Assembly: GCF_023238445.1 (NCBI RefSeq)
Contig: NZ_CP096658.1
Coordinates: forward strand, 3,472,001-3,536,000
Reading direction: 5' to 3'
DNA from: Halorussus gelatinilyticus
GTDB lineage: Archaea; Halobacteriota; Halobacteria; Halobacteriales; Haladaptataceae
Length of the DNA: 64,000 bases
Below the pieces are notes generated by a model. It was not told the DNA's origin. It made no database searches and was given only the letters and a program-made list of their open reading frames with translations. Positions 28,232 to 37,318 of this stretch are shown piece after piece. Position 1 is the stretch's first letter. Each line of letters begins with the position of its first letter. The position numbers and the translations under genes are program-made.

Positions 28232-28256
28232 CGTCCGAGCGCCAACGGACGTACCC

Positions 28257-29252
28257 ATGATGGTCGGGCACGCGATGATCGCGTTCGCCGTAGCGACCGC
28301 CCTTACGATGCGGCGGTGGCCCAGCGAGCGCGCCCTCGCCTTCGGGGTGGTTGCGGGCGCGTTCGCGGCGATGCCGGACGTGGACATGCTCTACGCCGTC
28401 TTCGGTCTCGCGCAGGTGGGACTGGCGGGCGTCTGGACCATGACCGAGGCGTTCTGGCGGAGTTCCCACCTCGTCCACCGCGCCGTGACCCACTCGCTCG
28501 TCGTCGGCGTCGTCGCCGCGGCGGCGTTCGCGGCGGCCGTCGCGGGGCGCGACGCCGGCGACGGGTCGGCTTCGGACCGTCGTTTCGCCGCGGGCGCGTT
28601 CCACCGCCTCCTCGCGGTCGCGCTCGTCGCGGGGCTGGTCGCCGTCTCGGTCGCCGAGAGCGGACTGCTCGGCGGAGCCGTGATGGTCGCGTTCCTGCTC
28701 GCGGGCCTCGTCGTCGCCTCGCTCGCGGTCCGGTGGACCGACTTCGGCCCGCGGGAACTGCTCGCCGCGGCGTTGCTGGGCCTGCTCACCCATCCGTTCG
28801 GCGACCTGTTCACCGGAGCCCCGCCGCGGTTCCTCTACCCGCTGGACCTGCGACTGGTGACCGAGCGCGTCACCCTGCTCGCGGACCCGACGCTCAACCT
28901 GCTGGCCGTCTTCGGCGTCGAGTTGGCGACCATCTGGCTCGCGGGGTACGTCTACCTGCGCGCGACCGACCGGCGCGTCCTCGAACACGTGGACACCCGC
29001 GCGGCGTTCGGGGCCGCCTACGCCATCGCGGCGGTGGCGATGCCAGCGCCGACGCTCGACGTGTCGTATCACTTCGTGTTCTCGATTCTGGCCGTCGGCG
29101 CGGTCGGGGTCGCGCCGACCCTCCTGCCTTCCCGGTCGGTGCTGTCCGCGGAGTGGCACGAGGCCGTGACGTGGGTGCTGACGGGGCTGTCGGCGGTCTC
29201 CATCGCGGCGCTGACCTACACGCTGGTCTACGTCTCGGTGCCGCTCTTCTGA
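28257..29252 (+). CDS. YdjM-like membrane-bound metal-dependent hydrolase
   Basis: A 331-residue membrane protein with about eight helices. The metal-binding pattern of the family is visible: MMVGHAMIAFAVA at the N-terminus, AAMPDVDMLYAVFG near 40-53, SSHLVHRAVTHSLVVG near 67-82, and LLTHPFGDLFTG near 178. Family members are integral membrane proteins thought to hydrolyse phospholipid-like or other substrates; activity here is unproven. Either of two adjacent ATG codons could be the start. Confidence 0.8.
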   Translation: MMVGHAMIAFAVATALTMRRWPSERALAFGVVAGAFAAMPDVDMLYAVFGLAQVGLAGVWTMTEAFWRSSHLVHRAVTHSLVVGVVAAAAFAAAVAGRDAGDGSASDRRFAAGAFHRLLAVALVAGLVAVSVAESGLLGGAVMVAFLLAGLVVASLAVRWTDFGPRELLAAALLGLLTHPFGDLFTGAPPRFLYPLDLRLVTERVTLLADPTLNLLAVFGVELATIWLAGYVYLRATDRRVLEHVDTRAAFGAAYAIAAVAMPAPTLDVSYHFVFSILAVGAVGVAPTLLPSRSVLSAEWHEAVTWVLTGLSAVSIAALTYTLVYVSVPLF

Positions 29253-29630
29253 GATTTCGTTTTCTGAGAATTTGTTTCGATGGCTTTCGGGGTAGGTGAG
29301 TTGTGACGGCGTTTCTGAACGGGAGAGTCCGAACGGTGGAAATCCGAACGAGCGGCTAGTTTCAGGCTTGAGCACAGGAGCCACCGCGACCGCACTGCAC
29401 CACGACGACCACGTCCTCCCCAACCGATTGCGCTTCTCGCTTCGCTGCGATGCTCATCCCTCGCGCGGTTGGCGCGACCACTGGCGGGTCGCGCCAGCAC
29501 GCGCCGGGTCGAGAATCGAATCCAGTGCGCGCCGAATCGAGAATCGAATCCAGCGCGTTCGGCAACCGAACACTCGACGACCGACCCGACACCCCTTGCT
29601 TTCATATCGGGTCGCTCTCTACGACTCGCT
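29253..29630. other. Intergenic region with short direct repeats
   Basis: No gene-like frame. A phrase TCGAGAATCGAATCCAG occurs twice, about 29 bases apart, in 29511-29557, followed by a TATA-like TTCATAT before the next gene. Nothing else is seen. Confidence 0.4.
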
Positions 29631-30239
29631 ATGGCAGGCAGTACCGGCACGCTCGACCGAGTCGTGGAGGACGAGCGCGTGAACGCGATGCTCGGTTGGG
29701 CGCTCGTCGCCTTCCTCGCGCTGGTCGCGGCCGAGGAGGTCACGGACGGCGACCTGCTGTGGGCCGGGTTCGCCGCCTTCGTCGCGGCGGTGGCGCTGGT
29801 CCCCGCGGTCGCCGACCGCGACTGGACGGTCATGCTCCCGTGGGAGGTGCTGGCGCTCTCGGCGCTCCCCGTCCTCGGACGGGCGATGGCGACGCTCCCC
29901 GAGACCTCGCGGGTGGCGACGTACCTCTCGGTCGCGGCGCTGGCGCTCGTCGTCGCCGTCGAGTTGCACGTCTTCACGCCGGTCCGGATGACCTACTGGT
30001 TCGCGGTGCTGTTCGTCGTCGTCGCCACGATAGCCACCGCGGGCATCTGGGCGGTCGTCCAGTGGCTCTCGGACCTCTATCTGGGCACCGCGTTCCTCCA
30101 CAGCGAACACCGACTGATGTGGGACTTCGTGGCCGCGACCGTCATCGGCGGGATTGCCGGCGTCGTCTTCGAGTGGTACTTCCGGCGGGTCGCGCGCATC
30201 GGGGCACGACTGCCGGACGAACACGGTGAGAAGCTATGA
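29631..30239 (+). CDS. Hypothetical polytopic membrane protein (202 aa)
   Basis: About six hydrophobic helices with short acidic loops and a charged C-terminal tail (LPDEHGEKL). It overlaps the next membrane-protein gene by four bases (ATGA), so the two are probably made together. ATG 29631 is preferred because the upstream extension is basic and lies within the repeat-bearing gap. No family recognised with confidence. Confidence 0.7.
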   Translation: MAGSTGTLDRVVEDERVNAMLGWALVAFLALVAAEEVTDGDLLWAGFAAFVAAVALVPAVADRDWTVMLPWEVLALSALPVLGRAMATLPETSRVATYLSVAALALVVAVELHVFTPVRMTYWFAVLFVVVATIATAGIWAVVQWLSDLYLGTAFLHSEHRLMWDFVAATVIGGIAGVVFEWYFRRVARIGARLPDEHGEKL

Positions 30240-30886
30240 GAGTCCGCGACCGACTCCGCATCTCCGAACGCAGACAGCGACAGGCGACCCGCGCGATGGA
30301 GGTCGCCCTCGTCGTCGTTCTGCTGGCGGGTCTCTACCGGCGGAACGTCGGTGTCGTCGTCAATTCGGGTATCGCGTTCGCCATCACGTTCCTCCCCGCG
30401 ATACTCGAACGCGACTACGACATCCCGATGGACGCGGGGCTGACCCTCTGGATTACGGCCGCGGTCTTCCTCCACGCGCTCGGCACGCTCGGGCCGTACC
30501 GCGACCCGACGCTCTGGTGGTGGGACCACATGACCCACGCGCTCTCGTCGTCGCTCGTGGCGGCCATCGGTTACGCGACCACGCGCGCGCTCGACGAACA
30601 CACCGAAGACATCTACCTCCCGCCGCGGTTCATGTTCGTCTTCATCCTGCTGTTCGTCGTCGCGTTCGGCGTCGTCTGGGAGGTCATCGAGTTCGGCGTC
30701 GGCGGACTGGCCTCGATTCTGGGGAGCGCAAAGATTCTCACCCAGTTCGGTCTCGAAGACACGATGAAGGACCTGCTGTTCGACATTGTCGGCGGCATCC
30801 TCGTCGCGATCTGGGGCACCGCCTACCTCTCGGACGTGGTGGGCGCGCTCACCGACCGCCTCGACCGCCGCCGAATCGGAGAGTAG
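30236..30886 (+). CDS. Polytopic membrane protein, DUF2238/YjdF-like
   Basis: A 216-residue protein with about six helices. The histidine and tryptophan pattern WWWDHMTHALSSSLVAAIGY near 99-118 and VVWEVIEFGVGGL near 142 resembles the YjdF/DUF2238 family. Coupled to the upstream membrane gene by a four-base overlap. Role unknown; the pair may form one membrane complex. Confidence 0.7.
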   Translation: MRVRDRLRISERRQRQATRAMEVALVVVLLAGLYRRNVGVVVNSGIAFAITFLPAILERDYDIPMDAGLTLWITAAVFLHALGTLGPYRDPTLWWWDHMTHALSSSLVAAIGYATTRALDEHTEDIYLPPRFMFVFILLFVVAFGVVWEVIEFGVGGLASILGSAKILTQFGLEDTMKDLLFDIVGGILVAIWGTAYLSDVVGALTDRLDRRRIGE

Positions 30887-30943
30887 TTCGCGGGAGCGCC
30901 GGGCGGACGAATCGGGCGAACGCACGGGACACATCGGGCGAAC

Positions 30944-30967
30944 GCACCGGACGCTCGCGTCCGGTGC
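30944..30967. terminator. Perfect 10-bp hairpin downstream of the membrane-protein pair
   Basis: GCACCGGACG-CTCG-CGTCCGGTGC, followed by a T5 run at 30989-30993. It could end the upstream operon; the T run might instead be part of the dodecin promoter, as it is 29-33 bases before that ATG. A short direct repeat (ATCGGGCGAACGCAC) occurs twice just before it. Confidence 0.45.
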
Positions 30968-31021
30968 GCGGGCGAGCGGCCGCGTACCTTTTTGCGTCTC
31001 GCTGTCGTATCCGGAGAAGCT

Positions 31022-31222
31022 ATGGTCTTCAAGAAGATCACGCTCATCGGCACGAGCGAGGAGAGTTTCGACGCCGCAGCGGACGACGCCATCGACCGCG
31101 CCGAGGAAACGCTCCAGAACGTGAAGTGGATCGAGGTAGACGAGTTGGGCGTCGAGGTCGCCAACGCGCCGGACCGCCAGTATCAGGCCGAGGTCACGGT
31201 CGCCTTCGAGTTGGAGGAGTAG
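31022..31222 (+). CDS. Dodecin
   Basis: A 66-residue flavin-binding protein that forms dodecamers and stores riboflavin-type ligands. The sequence [38 protein letters not shown], and [13 protein letters not shown] fits the family; the Trp in VKWIEV is the residue that stacks on flavin. Full length. The start is at MVFKK, not ten codons upstream, as in known dodecins. Confidence 0.92.
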   Translation: MVFKKITLIGTSEESFDAAADDAIDRAEETLQNVKWIEVDELGVEVANAPDRQYQAEVTVAFELEE

Positions 31223-31315
31223 CGAGACGGCCGCAACGAGGCGGTTCGGCTTTTCTCCCGAACGCGTTCGGCCGGCGGCGTCAACATTAACACCCCGGAC
31301 GCGCAACTGTGAGGT

Positions 31316-31684
31316 ATGAGTACCGACACCGCACCCGACGCCGACGCCACGCCGAAAATCGAGGTGACGCCGGACGCCGCCGACGAAGCCCTCGGACTCC
31401 TCGAGAGCGAGGAGTTGGACACTGGCGTCGCTGGCCTGCGCCTGTTCGTTCAGCAGGGCGGCTGTGCGGGCCTCTCCTACGGGATGCGCTTCGACGAGGA
31501 ACCGGAAGAAGACGACACGGTGTACGAGCATCACGGTCTCCGCGTGTTCGTGGACCCCGCGAGCATGAACTACATCGAGGGGAGCGTCGTGGACTACGAA
31601 GACGGCTTGCAGGGCGCGGGCTTCCACGTCGAGAACCCGAACGTCGTCAGCGAGTGCGGGTGCGGCGAGAGCTTCCGGACGTAG
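31316..31684 (+). CDS. A-type iron-sulfur carrier (IscA/ErpA/HesB family)
   Basis: A 122-residue Fe-S cluster carrier. The three conserved cysteines are in QQGGCAGLSYG near residue 43 and SECGCGESF near 114-116. An acidic N-terminal extension of about 12 residues precedes the fold. It delivers Fe-S clusters to target enzymes; no other Fe-S assembly gene is adjacent, but the molybdenum hydroxylase with 2Fe-2S subunit lies 6 kb away. Confidence 0.92.
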   Translation: MSTDTAPDADATPKIEVTPDAADEALGLLESEELDTGVAGLRLFVQQGGCAGLSYGMRFDEEPEEDDTVYEHHGLRVFVDPASMNYIEGSVVDYEDGLQGAGFHVENPNVVSECGCGESFRT

Positions 31685-31829
31685 TTCACCGTCGAGTTCG
31701 GGGGCGTCGGGTCGCAGGGGTCATTCTTATCACATCGTGAACGCTACGTGAGAGTATGATGAGACGCGACGCCGCGAGGCCGGTTTCGGACGGAACCCCG
31801 CAGACGACTGGACCCCCGCGGAGGGCCAG

Positions 31830-33278
31830 ATGGTAGACCTAGTCTTCTCGGCCGCGCGAATCGTGCTCGCGCTCTTTCTAGTGGTACTGAACGGCTTCTT
31901 CGTGGCCACGGAGTTCGCGTTCGTCCGCATCCGGTCGACCACCGTCGAGTCGCTCGTCGAGGAGGGCGCGCCGGGCGCGTCCACGTTGCAGGCGGCCATC
32001 GACAACCTCGACGACTACCTCGCGGTGACCCAACTCGGAATCACCATCGCGTCGCTGGGCCTCGGCTGGATCGGCGAGCCGGCCGTTGCGGCGGTCCTCG
32101 AACCGGTTATAGGACCGTTCCTGCCGACGAATCTCGTCCACCTCGTCTCCTTCGCCGTGGGATTCGGCCTCATCACGTTCCTCCACGTCGTCTTCGGCGA
32201 ACTCGCGCCCAAGACTATCGCCATCGCGCGCGCCGAGCGAGTCTCGCTGTTGGCCGCGCCGCCGATGAAGTTCTTCTACTACCTGTTCGTCCCGGGCATC
32301 ATCGTGTTCAACGGCACGGCCAACGCCTTCACCCGACTGCTCGGCGTCCCGCCGGTGTCCGAGACCGAAGAGAGCCTCGAAGAGGAGGAACTGCTGATGG
32401 TGTTGGCGCGCTCGGGCAAGCAGGGCCACATCGACAAGGCGGAGGTCGAGATGATAGAGCGCGTGTTCGACCTCGACGACATCACCGTCCGAGAAGTCAT
32501 GGTTCCGCGCCCGGACGTCGTGAGCGCGCCCGCCGACCTCCCGCTGTCGGACCTCCGAACGCTGATAATCGAGGAGGGACACACGCGCTACCCCGTCGTG
32601 AAGGCCGACGACAGCAACCAGGTCGTGGGGTACGTAGACGCGAAGGACGTACTGGAGGCGATCGACCCCGCCGACGGAGCGAGCGCGTCCGTCACGGCTT
32701 CGGACCTCGCGCGCGACCTGCCCGTGGTTCCGGAGACCGGTCGCATCAACGACCTCCTCTCGGAGTTTCAGGACCAGCAGGGACAGATGGCCGCAGTCAT
32801 CGACGAGTGGGGGTCGTTCGAGGGCATCGTGACGGTCGAAGACCTCGTGGAGGTCGTCGTCGGCGACCTCCGGGACGAGTTCGACGTGGACCACCGCGAG
32901 CCCTCCATCGACCGCCGGAGCGACGGGAGCTTCTCCGTAGACGGCGGCGTCGCCGTCTCGGAGGTCAACGAGCGCCTGAACGCCGATTTCGAGGTCGCTG
33001 ACTTCGACACTCTCGGCGGACTGGTACTCGACAGACTCGGGCGCGCGCCGGAGGTCGGCGACCGCATCGAGACCGACGGCTACTACCTCGACGTGGACGA
33101 GGTGGACGGCGCTCGGGTCTCGACGGTCGCGGTTCGGGAGCGGGACGCGCCGGGCGACGGAGACGGCGAGCGCGGCGACGACACGGCGACCGGAAGTGAC
33201 GGTCCGGACCGCGACGTGGACGTGGACGAGAACGAGGGGCGGCAGGCGGAACCTCCGGAAGACGAGCGAGCGAACTGA
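31830..33278 (+). CDS. CNNM/CorC/HlyC family membrane protein with CBS pair
   Basis: A 482-residue protein: N-terminal DUF21 (CNNM) with four helices (residues ~1-190), a CBS pair (DDITVREVMVPRPDVV near 215 and LLSEFQDQQGQMAAVIDEWGSFEGIVTVEDLVE near 305), and a CorC_HlyC C-terminal domain with an acidic tail. Related proteins transport or regulate magnesium and sodium. Annotation as hemolysin is historical and should not be taken literally. Confidence 0.9.
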   Translation: MVDLVFSAARIVLALFLVVLNGFFVATEFAFVRIRSTTVESLVEEGAPGASTLQAAIDNLDDYLAVTQLGITIASLGLGWIGEPAVAAVLEPVIGPFLPTNLVHLVSFAVGFGLITFLHVVFGELAPKTIAIARAERVSLLAAPPMKFFYYLFVPGIIVFNGTANAFTRLLGVPPVSETEESLEEEELLMVLARSGKQGHIDKAEVEMIERVFDLDDITVREVMVPRPDVVSAPADLPLSDLRTLIIEEGHTRYPVVKADDSNQVVGYVDAKDVLEAIDPADGASASVTASDLARDLPVVPETGRINDLLSEFQDQQGQMAAVIDEWGSFEGIVTVEDLVEVVVGDLRDEFDVDHREPSIDRRSDGSFSVDGGVAVSEVNERLNADFEVADFDTLGGLVLDRLGRAPEVGDRIETDGYYLDVDEVDGARVSTVAVRERDAPGDGDGERGDDTATGSDGPDRDVDVDENEGRQAEPPEDERAN

Positions 33279-33289
33279 ACTGACCGGAT

Positions 33290-34564
33290 TCAGTCCTCGA
33301 ACCGTTTCCGGACGCTCTCGGCGTGCGCTTCCAGACCCTCGGCCTCTGCCAACGTCGTAATCGTCTCCGAGAGGTCGCTCAGTCCGTCCTCGTCGAGTCG
33401 CTGGACCGTGGTCTCCCGCAGGAAGGTGTCCACCGAGAGGCCGCCGGTAATCTTGGCAAGCCCGTTGGTGGGCAGGACGTGGTTCGTGCCGCTGGCGTAG
33501 TCGCCCGCCGCGACGGGGGTGAAGGGTCCGAGGAAGGCCGACCCGGCGCTGTCGATGCGGTCGAGAATCTCCTCGTCGTCCTCGGCCTGAATAGAGAGGT
33601 GTTCGGCGGCGTACTCCTCGGCGAAGAGGATGGCCTCGCTCGGCGAGCGCGCCAGAAAGACCCCGCTCGCGTCGCCGTCGAGGGCTTGGCCGGCGACCCC
33701 GCTCCGCTCGCGCTCGGGGAGTTGGGTCTCGACTTCCGCGACGATTTCCTCGGCGGTCTCCTCGTCGTCGGTCACGGCCACCACGGACGCCTCGGGGTCG
33801 TGTTCGGCCTGCGCGAGGAGGTCCGCCGCGACCAGTCGCGGGTCGGCGGTGTCGTCGGCGACGACCAGCACCTCGCTGGGTCCGGCGAGGAAGTCGATGG
33901 CCGCGTCGCCCTGCACCTCGGCCTTCGCCGCCGTCACCCACTTGTTGCCCGGCCCGACGATCTTCTGGACTCTATCTATCTGCTCGGTGCCGTAGGCCAG
34001 CGCGGCGACAGCCTGCGCGCCCCCGACGTTGAACACGGCATCTGCCCCCGCGGCGTGGACGGCCGCGAGCGTCACGGGGTTCGTCTCCTCGGCGGGCGGG
34101 GTCGCCACCGCGACCTGCTCGACGCCGGCGACCTTCGCGGGAATCACGCCCATCAGCGCGCTGGAGGGGTAGGCCGCGGCTCCGCCGGGGACGTAGACGC
34201 CGACGCGTTCGAGCGGGCGGAACCGCCGCCCCAACTCGCGGCCCGACGAGAACTCGCGTCGCCAGTCCTGGGGGAGTTGGGCCTCGTGGAACTCCCGGAC
34301 GTTCTCCGCGGCGGTCTCGATGGTCTCGCGCATCTCGTCGTCCAACTCGTCGTAGGCGCGCTCGGCCGCGTCGGTGATTTCGAGGTTGCCGACCGACACG
34401 CCGTCGAACTCCTCGCAGAACTCCCGGACCGCCACGTCGCCCTCTTCTCGGACGCGCGAGACGATGTCGCGCACGTCGTCGCGGACGCCCTCGATGCCCG
34501 CGTCGCGGTCGAACAGCGCCCGGCGGTCGTCGGGACCGAGGTCCGCCAACTCTCTGACGTTCAT
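33290..34564 (-). CDS. hisD: Histidinol dehydrogenase
   Basis: A 424-residue NAD-dependent zinc enzyme for the last two steps of histidine synthesis (histidinol to histidine). Motifs include YVPGGAAAYPSSALMGVIPA near 124-143, GGAQAVAALAYGT near 176, VGPGNKWVTAAK near 198, the zinc/catalytic AEHDPEAS near 254, and AEHLSIQ near 323. Complete. No other his genes are nearby, so the pathway is scattered as usual in haloarchaea. Confidence 0.95.
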   Translation of the reverse strand: MNVRELADLGPDDRRALFDRDAGIEGVRDDVRDIVSRVREEGDVAVREFCEEFDGVSVGNLEITDAAERAYDELDDEMRETIETAAENVREFHEAQLPQDWRREFSSGRELGRRFRPLERVGVYVPGGAAAYPSSALMGVIPAKVAGVEQVAVATPPAEETNPVTLAAVHAAGADAVFNVGGAQAVAALAYGTEQIDRVQKIVGPGNKWVTAAKAEVQGDAAIDFLAGPSEVLVVADDTADPRLVAADLLAQAEHDPEASVVAVTDDEETAEEIVAEVETQLPERERSGVAGQALDGDASGVFLARSPSEAILFAEEYAAEHLSIQAEDDEEILDRIDSAGSAFLGPFTPVAAGDYASGTNHVLPTNGLAKITGGLSVDTFLRETTVQRLDEDGLSDLSETITTLAEAEGLEAHAESVRKRFED

Positions 34565-34621
34565 GGGGAAGGGTTCGGAGCGCGGGCGAAAAACGGTTTC
34601 CTTCCGGGGAGGCGCTGGAAC

Positions 34622-36112
34622 CTAGCAGCTATCCACGATTTCGAAGTAGCCCGCGGAGGTCTCTTTCAGCGTCGTGGTCGCGTAGGTGTTGTAGAGACCC
34701 ATCTGCTCGTCGGACCCCTCGGCGTAGGCGTAGCTCCCGTCGGTGTACGCCCGGCCCGCCTGTACGTGGGCGTAGTTGTCGTCGGTGCCGCAGTAGCCCT
34801 CGAAGCTCCCACCGCCGACCGAAACCGTCACCGAGGCGGTGTCGGTCGCGCCCGCGTCGTCCGTGACCGTCAGCGTCGCGGTGTAGTCGCTCGACGAGTC
34901 GTAACTGTGGCTGGCGGTCCGGCCGGTCGCGGTCGCGCCGTCGCCGAAGTCCCACTCGTACGAGGCAATGGAACCGTCCGCGTCAGACGACCCCGACCCG
35001 TCGAACGAGACCGTCGTGCCCACCGCGGGGTCGGTGGGGCTGGCGTTCGCCGATGCGGTCGGCGCGGCGTTGTCGCTTCCGCCGTCGTCGCCGCCCGAAC
35101 CGCCGTCCGAGCCGTCGAGCATGAACCGCGAGAAGAAGTCCCAGATGCGCTGGCTCGCGTCGGGACCGCCCGGTGCGGTGTACGAGCCACCGGAGGCACC
35201 GCCGGACCACGCGTGGCCCATGCTATCGACTTCGTACTTCTCGACCCAGACCGTCCCGGCGTCGTCGGCGTACTCGTACTTGGTGTAGCTCAGGCTGGAC
35301 CCGGAGCCGTTGGTCGTGGAGTCGGCAGTATAATCGAGGTTGTCGTCGTCCGCGCCGTCGAGCGCGAGGTCGTTGGTCACGGTCGCGCGCTCGGCCACCT
35401 CGTCGCCGTTGCAGGGGTAGACCGTGTAGTCGCTGGTGCCGTGGAAGACGACGGTCGGCACGGGTCGAGTGACGCCGAACTGCTCCATCCGGTCGTAGGC
35501 GTGCTGGCCCTCCTCTTCGGGCGTCGGCGCGCCGCTACAACTGCTCATCGCGGTCGTCCCCTCGGACTGGCTCTCGGCGACGTCGTACATCAGCCCGGAG
35601 TGGACCCCGGCCGCCGCGAACACGTCGGCGTACTCGACGGTGAGGTTCGGGACGAACCCGCCGCCCGCGGAGAATCCGGCGGCGTAGACCCGCTTGTCGT
35701 CGATGGCGTGGTTCGATTTCACCCGGTCTACCATCCCCTTGACGAGCGCGGCCTCGCCGCTCCCGCGGGTGGTGTTGGCGTCGTTGAACCACTGCCAGCA
35801 CTCGTTGTAGTTCGCGCTCGTAGTCTGGTCGGGGTAGATGACGACGAACGTCTCCCGTTCGGCGACCTCGTTCATCCGAGTCTCGTCCTTGAACGAGTCG
35901 GGACTCTGGGTACAGCCGTGGAGCATCACGACCAGCGGTACGTCGGTCGAACCGTCGGCCCCGGTCGGGACGTACTTCTTGTAGGTCCGCCCGTCGTAGC
36001 TCTCGGACGTGTAGCTCCCGGCCGCACCCGCCGAGACGCCGGCGAAGGAGGCCGCGGCGACCGAACTGCCCAGCGACTTCAGTAGCGTGCGTCGTTGGAG
36101 ATTCACGGTCAT
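34622..36112 (-). CDS. Tat-exported PHB-depolymerase-like esterase with PKD and C-terminal domain
   Basis: A 496-residue secreted alpha/beta hydrolase. Tat signal QRRTLLKSLGSS; oxyanion motif MLHGCTQ at 63-69; nucleophile Ser148 in GFSAGGG; Asp region FHGTSDYTV; and His in DSMGHAWSGG. A Gly/Asp linker leads to a PKD domain (ASYEWDFGDGAT near 385) and a C-terminal module with CGTDDNYAHVQAGRAY and MGLYNTYATTTLK, of a type seen in bacterial extracellular polyhydroxyalkanoate depolymerases. This domain order suggests acquisition from bacteria. Substrate could be PHB or another polyester. Its ATG overlaps the stop of the upstream esterase (ATGA). Confidence 0.85.
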   Translation of the reverse strand: MTVNLQRRTLLKSLGSSVAAASFAGVSAGAAGSYTSESYDGRTYKKYVPTGADGSTDVPLVVMLHGCTQSPDSFKDETRMNEVAERETFVVIYPDQTTSANYNECWQWFNDANTTRGSGEAALVKGMVDRVKSNHAIDDKRVYAAGFSAGGGFVPNLTVEYADVFAAAGVHSGLMYDVAESQSEGTTAMSSCSGAPTPEEEGQHAYDRMEQFGVTRPVPTVVFHGTSDYTVYPCNGDEVAERATVTNDLALDGADDDNLDYTADSTTNGSGSSLSYTKYEYADDAGTVWVEKYEVDSMGHAWSGGASGGSYTAPGGPDASQRIWDFFSRFMLDGSDGGSGGDDGGSDNAAPTASANASPTDPAVGTTVSFDGSGSSDADGSIASYEWDFGDGATATGRTASHSYDSSSDYTATLTVTDDAGATDTASVTVSVGGGSFEGYCGTDDNYAHVQAGRAYTDGSYAYAEGSDEQMGLYNTYATTTLKETSAGYFEIVDSC

Positions 36113-37101
36113 TCACCTCGGGTTCTGCCTTCGAAGAAGTTCCACATGAGTTGGCTCGCGTCGGGGCCGCCCGGCGCGGTGTACTCGCCGCCCGAAGCGC
36201 CGCCGGACCACGCGTGGCCCATGCCATCGACCATCCACTTCTCGACCACGGAGTCACCGCTCGCGTCGTGGTACTCGTAGGCGGTGTAGCTGTAGGCGTC
36301 GGCGGTGCCGTCGCGCACCGCGTCGGCGTCGTAGTCGATGCCGCCGTCGTCCGCGTCGTCGGCCGCGAGGTCGTTGGTCTGGGTCGCCTGTTCGGCGGCC
36401 TGATGGCCGTTGACGGGGGCGACCGTCCCGTCGTCGGTGCCGTGGAAGACGATGGTCGGAATTTCGCTGGTGATGCCGTAGGATTCCATCGCCTCGTACG
36501 CCTGCGTGCCCTGACGCTTCGGGTCGGGACCGCCGTAGGACATCGCGGTCGTGCCGCCGTAAGAGGTCTCGGCCGCGTCGTACTCCAGTCCGGAGTGGAT
36601 GCCGCCCGCCGCGAACACGTCGGCGTACTCCGCGAGCAGGTTGGGGACCATCGCCGCGCCCGCCGAGAGACCGGCGACGTAGACGCGCTCGGGGTCGAGG
36701 CCCTCCGCCTCGACGGTCTCCTGAGTCATCCCGGCGATGACCGCGGCCTCGCCGTCGCCCCGCGTGGTGTTGGCGTCGTAGTACCAGTTCCAGCACAGCG
36801 CGCCGTTCCGGGCGTTGTACTGGTCGGGGTAGACGACCGCGAACCCCTCGCGGTCGGCGACCGCGTTCATCCGAGTCTCCTCGCGGAACTGATCGGCCGT
36901 CTGGGAACAGCCGTGGAGCATCACCACGAGGGGGTCGCCCGCCCCGACGCCGTCCGGGACGTACTTCCAGTAGTCGAAGCCGCTGTAGTACTCGTTGGTG
37001 TACGACCCCGAGGCCGCGGCGGTGCCGACGCCGCCGAGGACGGTCGCCGCACCGACCGCGCTACCGACCGATTTCATTAGCGTGCGTCTGTCGAAGTTCA
37101 T
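36109..37101 (-). CDS. Tat-exported PHB-depolymerase-like esterase
   Basis: A 330-residue paralogue of the downstream gene without PKD or C-terminal module. Tat signal FDRRTLMKSVGSAVG; MLHGCSQ at 61-67; nucleophile Ser146 in GLSAGAA; FHGTDDGTV; and His in DGMGHAWSGG. It is first in a two-gene operon, overlapping the longer paralogue by four bases. The pair suggests that the organism degrades an extracellular polyester. The start MNFDRRTL gives a proper Tat signal; the upstream extension does not. Confidence 0.88.
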   Translation of the reverse strand: MNFDRRTLMKSVGSAVGAATVLGGVGTAAASGSYTNEYYSGFDYWKYVPDGVGAGDPLVVMLHGCSQTADQFREETRMNAVADREGFAVVYPDQYNARNGALCWNWYYDANTTRGDGEAAVIAGMTQETVEAEGLDPERVYVAGLSAGAAMVPNLLAEYADVFAAGGIHSGLEYDAAETSYGGTTAMSYGGPDPKRQGTQAYEAMESYGITSEIPTIVFHGTDDGTVAPVNGHQAAEQATQTNDLAADDADDGGIDYDADAVRDGTADAYSYTAYEYHDASGDSVVEKWMVDGMGHAWSGGASGGEYTAPGGPDASQLMWNFFEGRTRGE

Positions 37102-37318
37102 GGCGTGACATACCGTACCACAGGATAGACGATAATCTAAACAGAGGTTAATATGTAAAATTTGCCAGCGAGCTGCCGTGATTATAGCGTGGATGACAGA
37201 CCGCTCGCTCCGGTTCCGGTAATTTCTCCTACAGGAACGGAGTTCAGCGAGGATATTAGTACGTCGGTGGCGCACCGGAACGTATCGACCGGCGGGACCG
37301 ACCCACGATTTCGAAGTC

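Noticed and set aside
31830-33278. Hemolysin
   Set aside because: The CNNM-CBS-CorC layout indicates an ion transport-related membrane protein, not a toxin.
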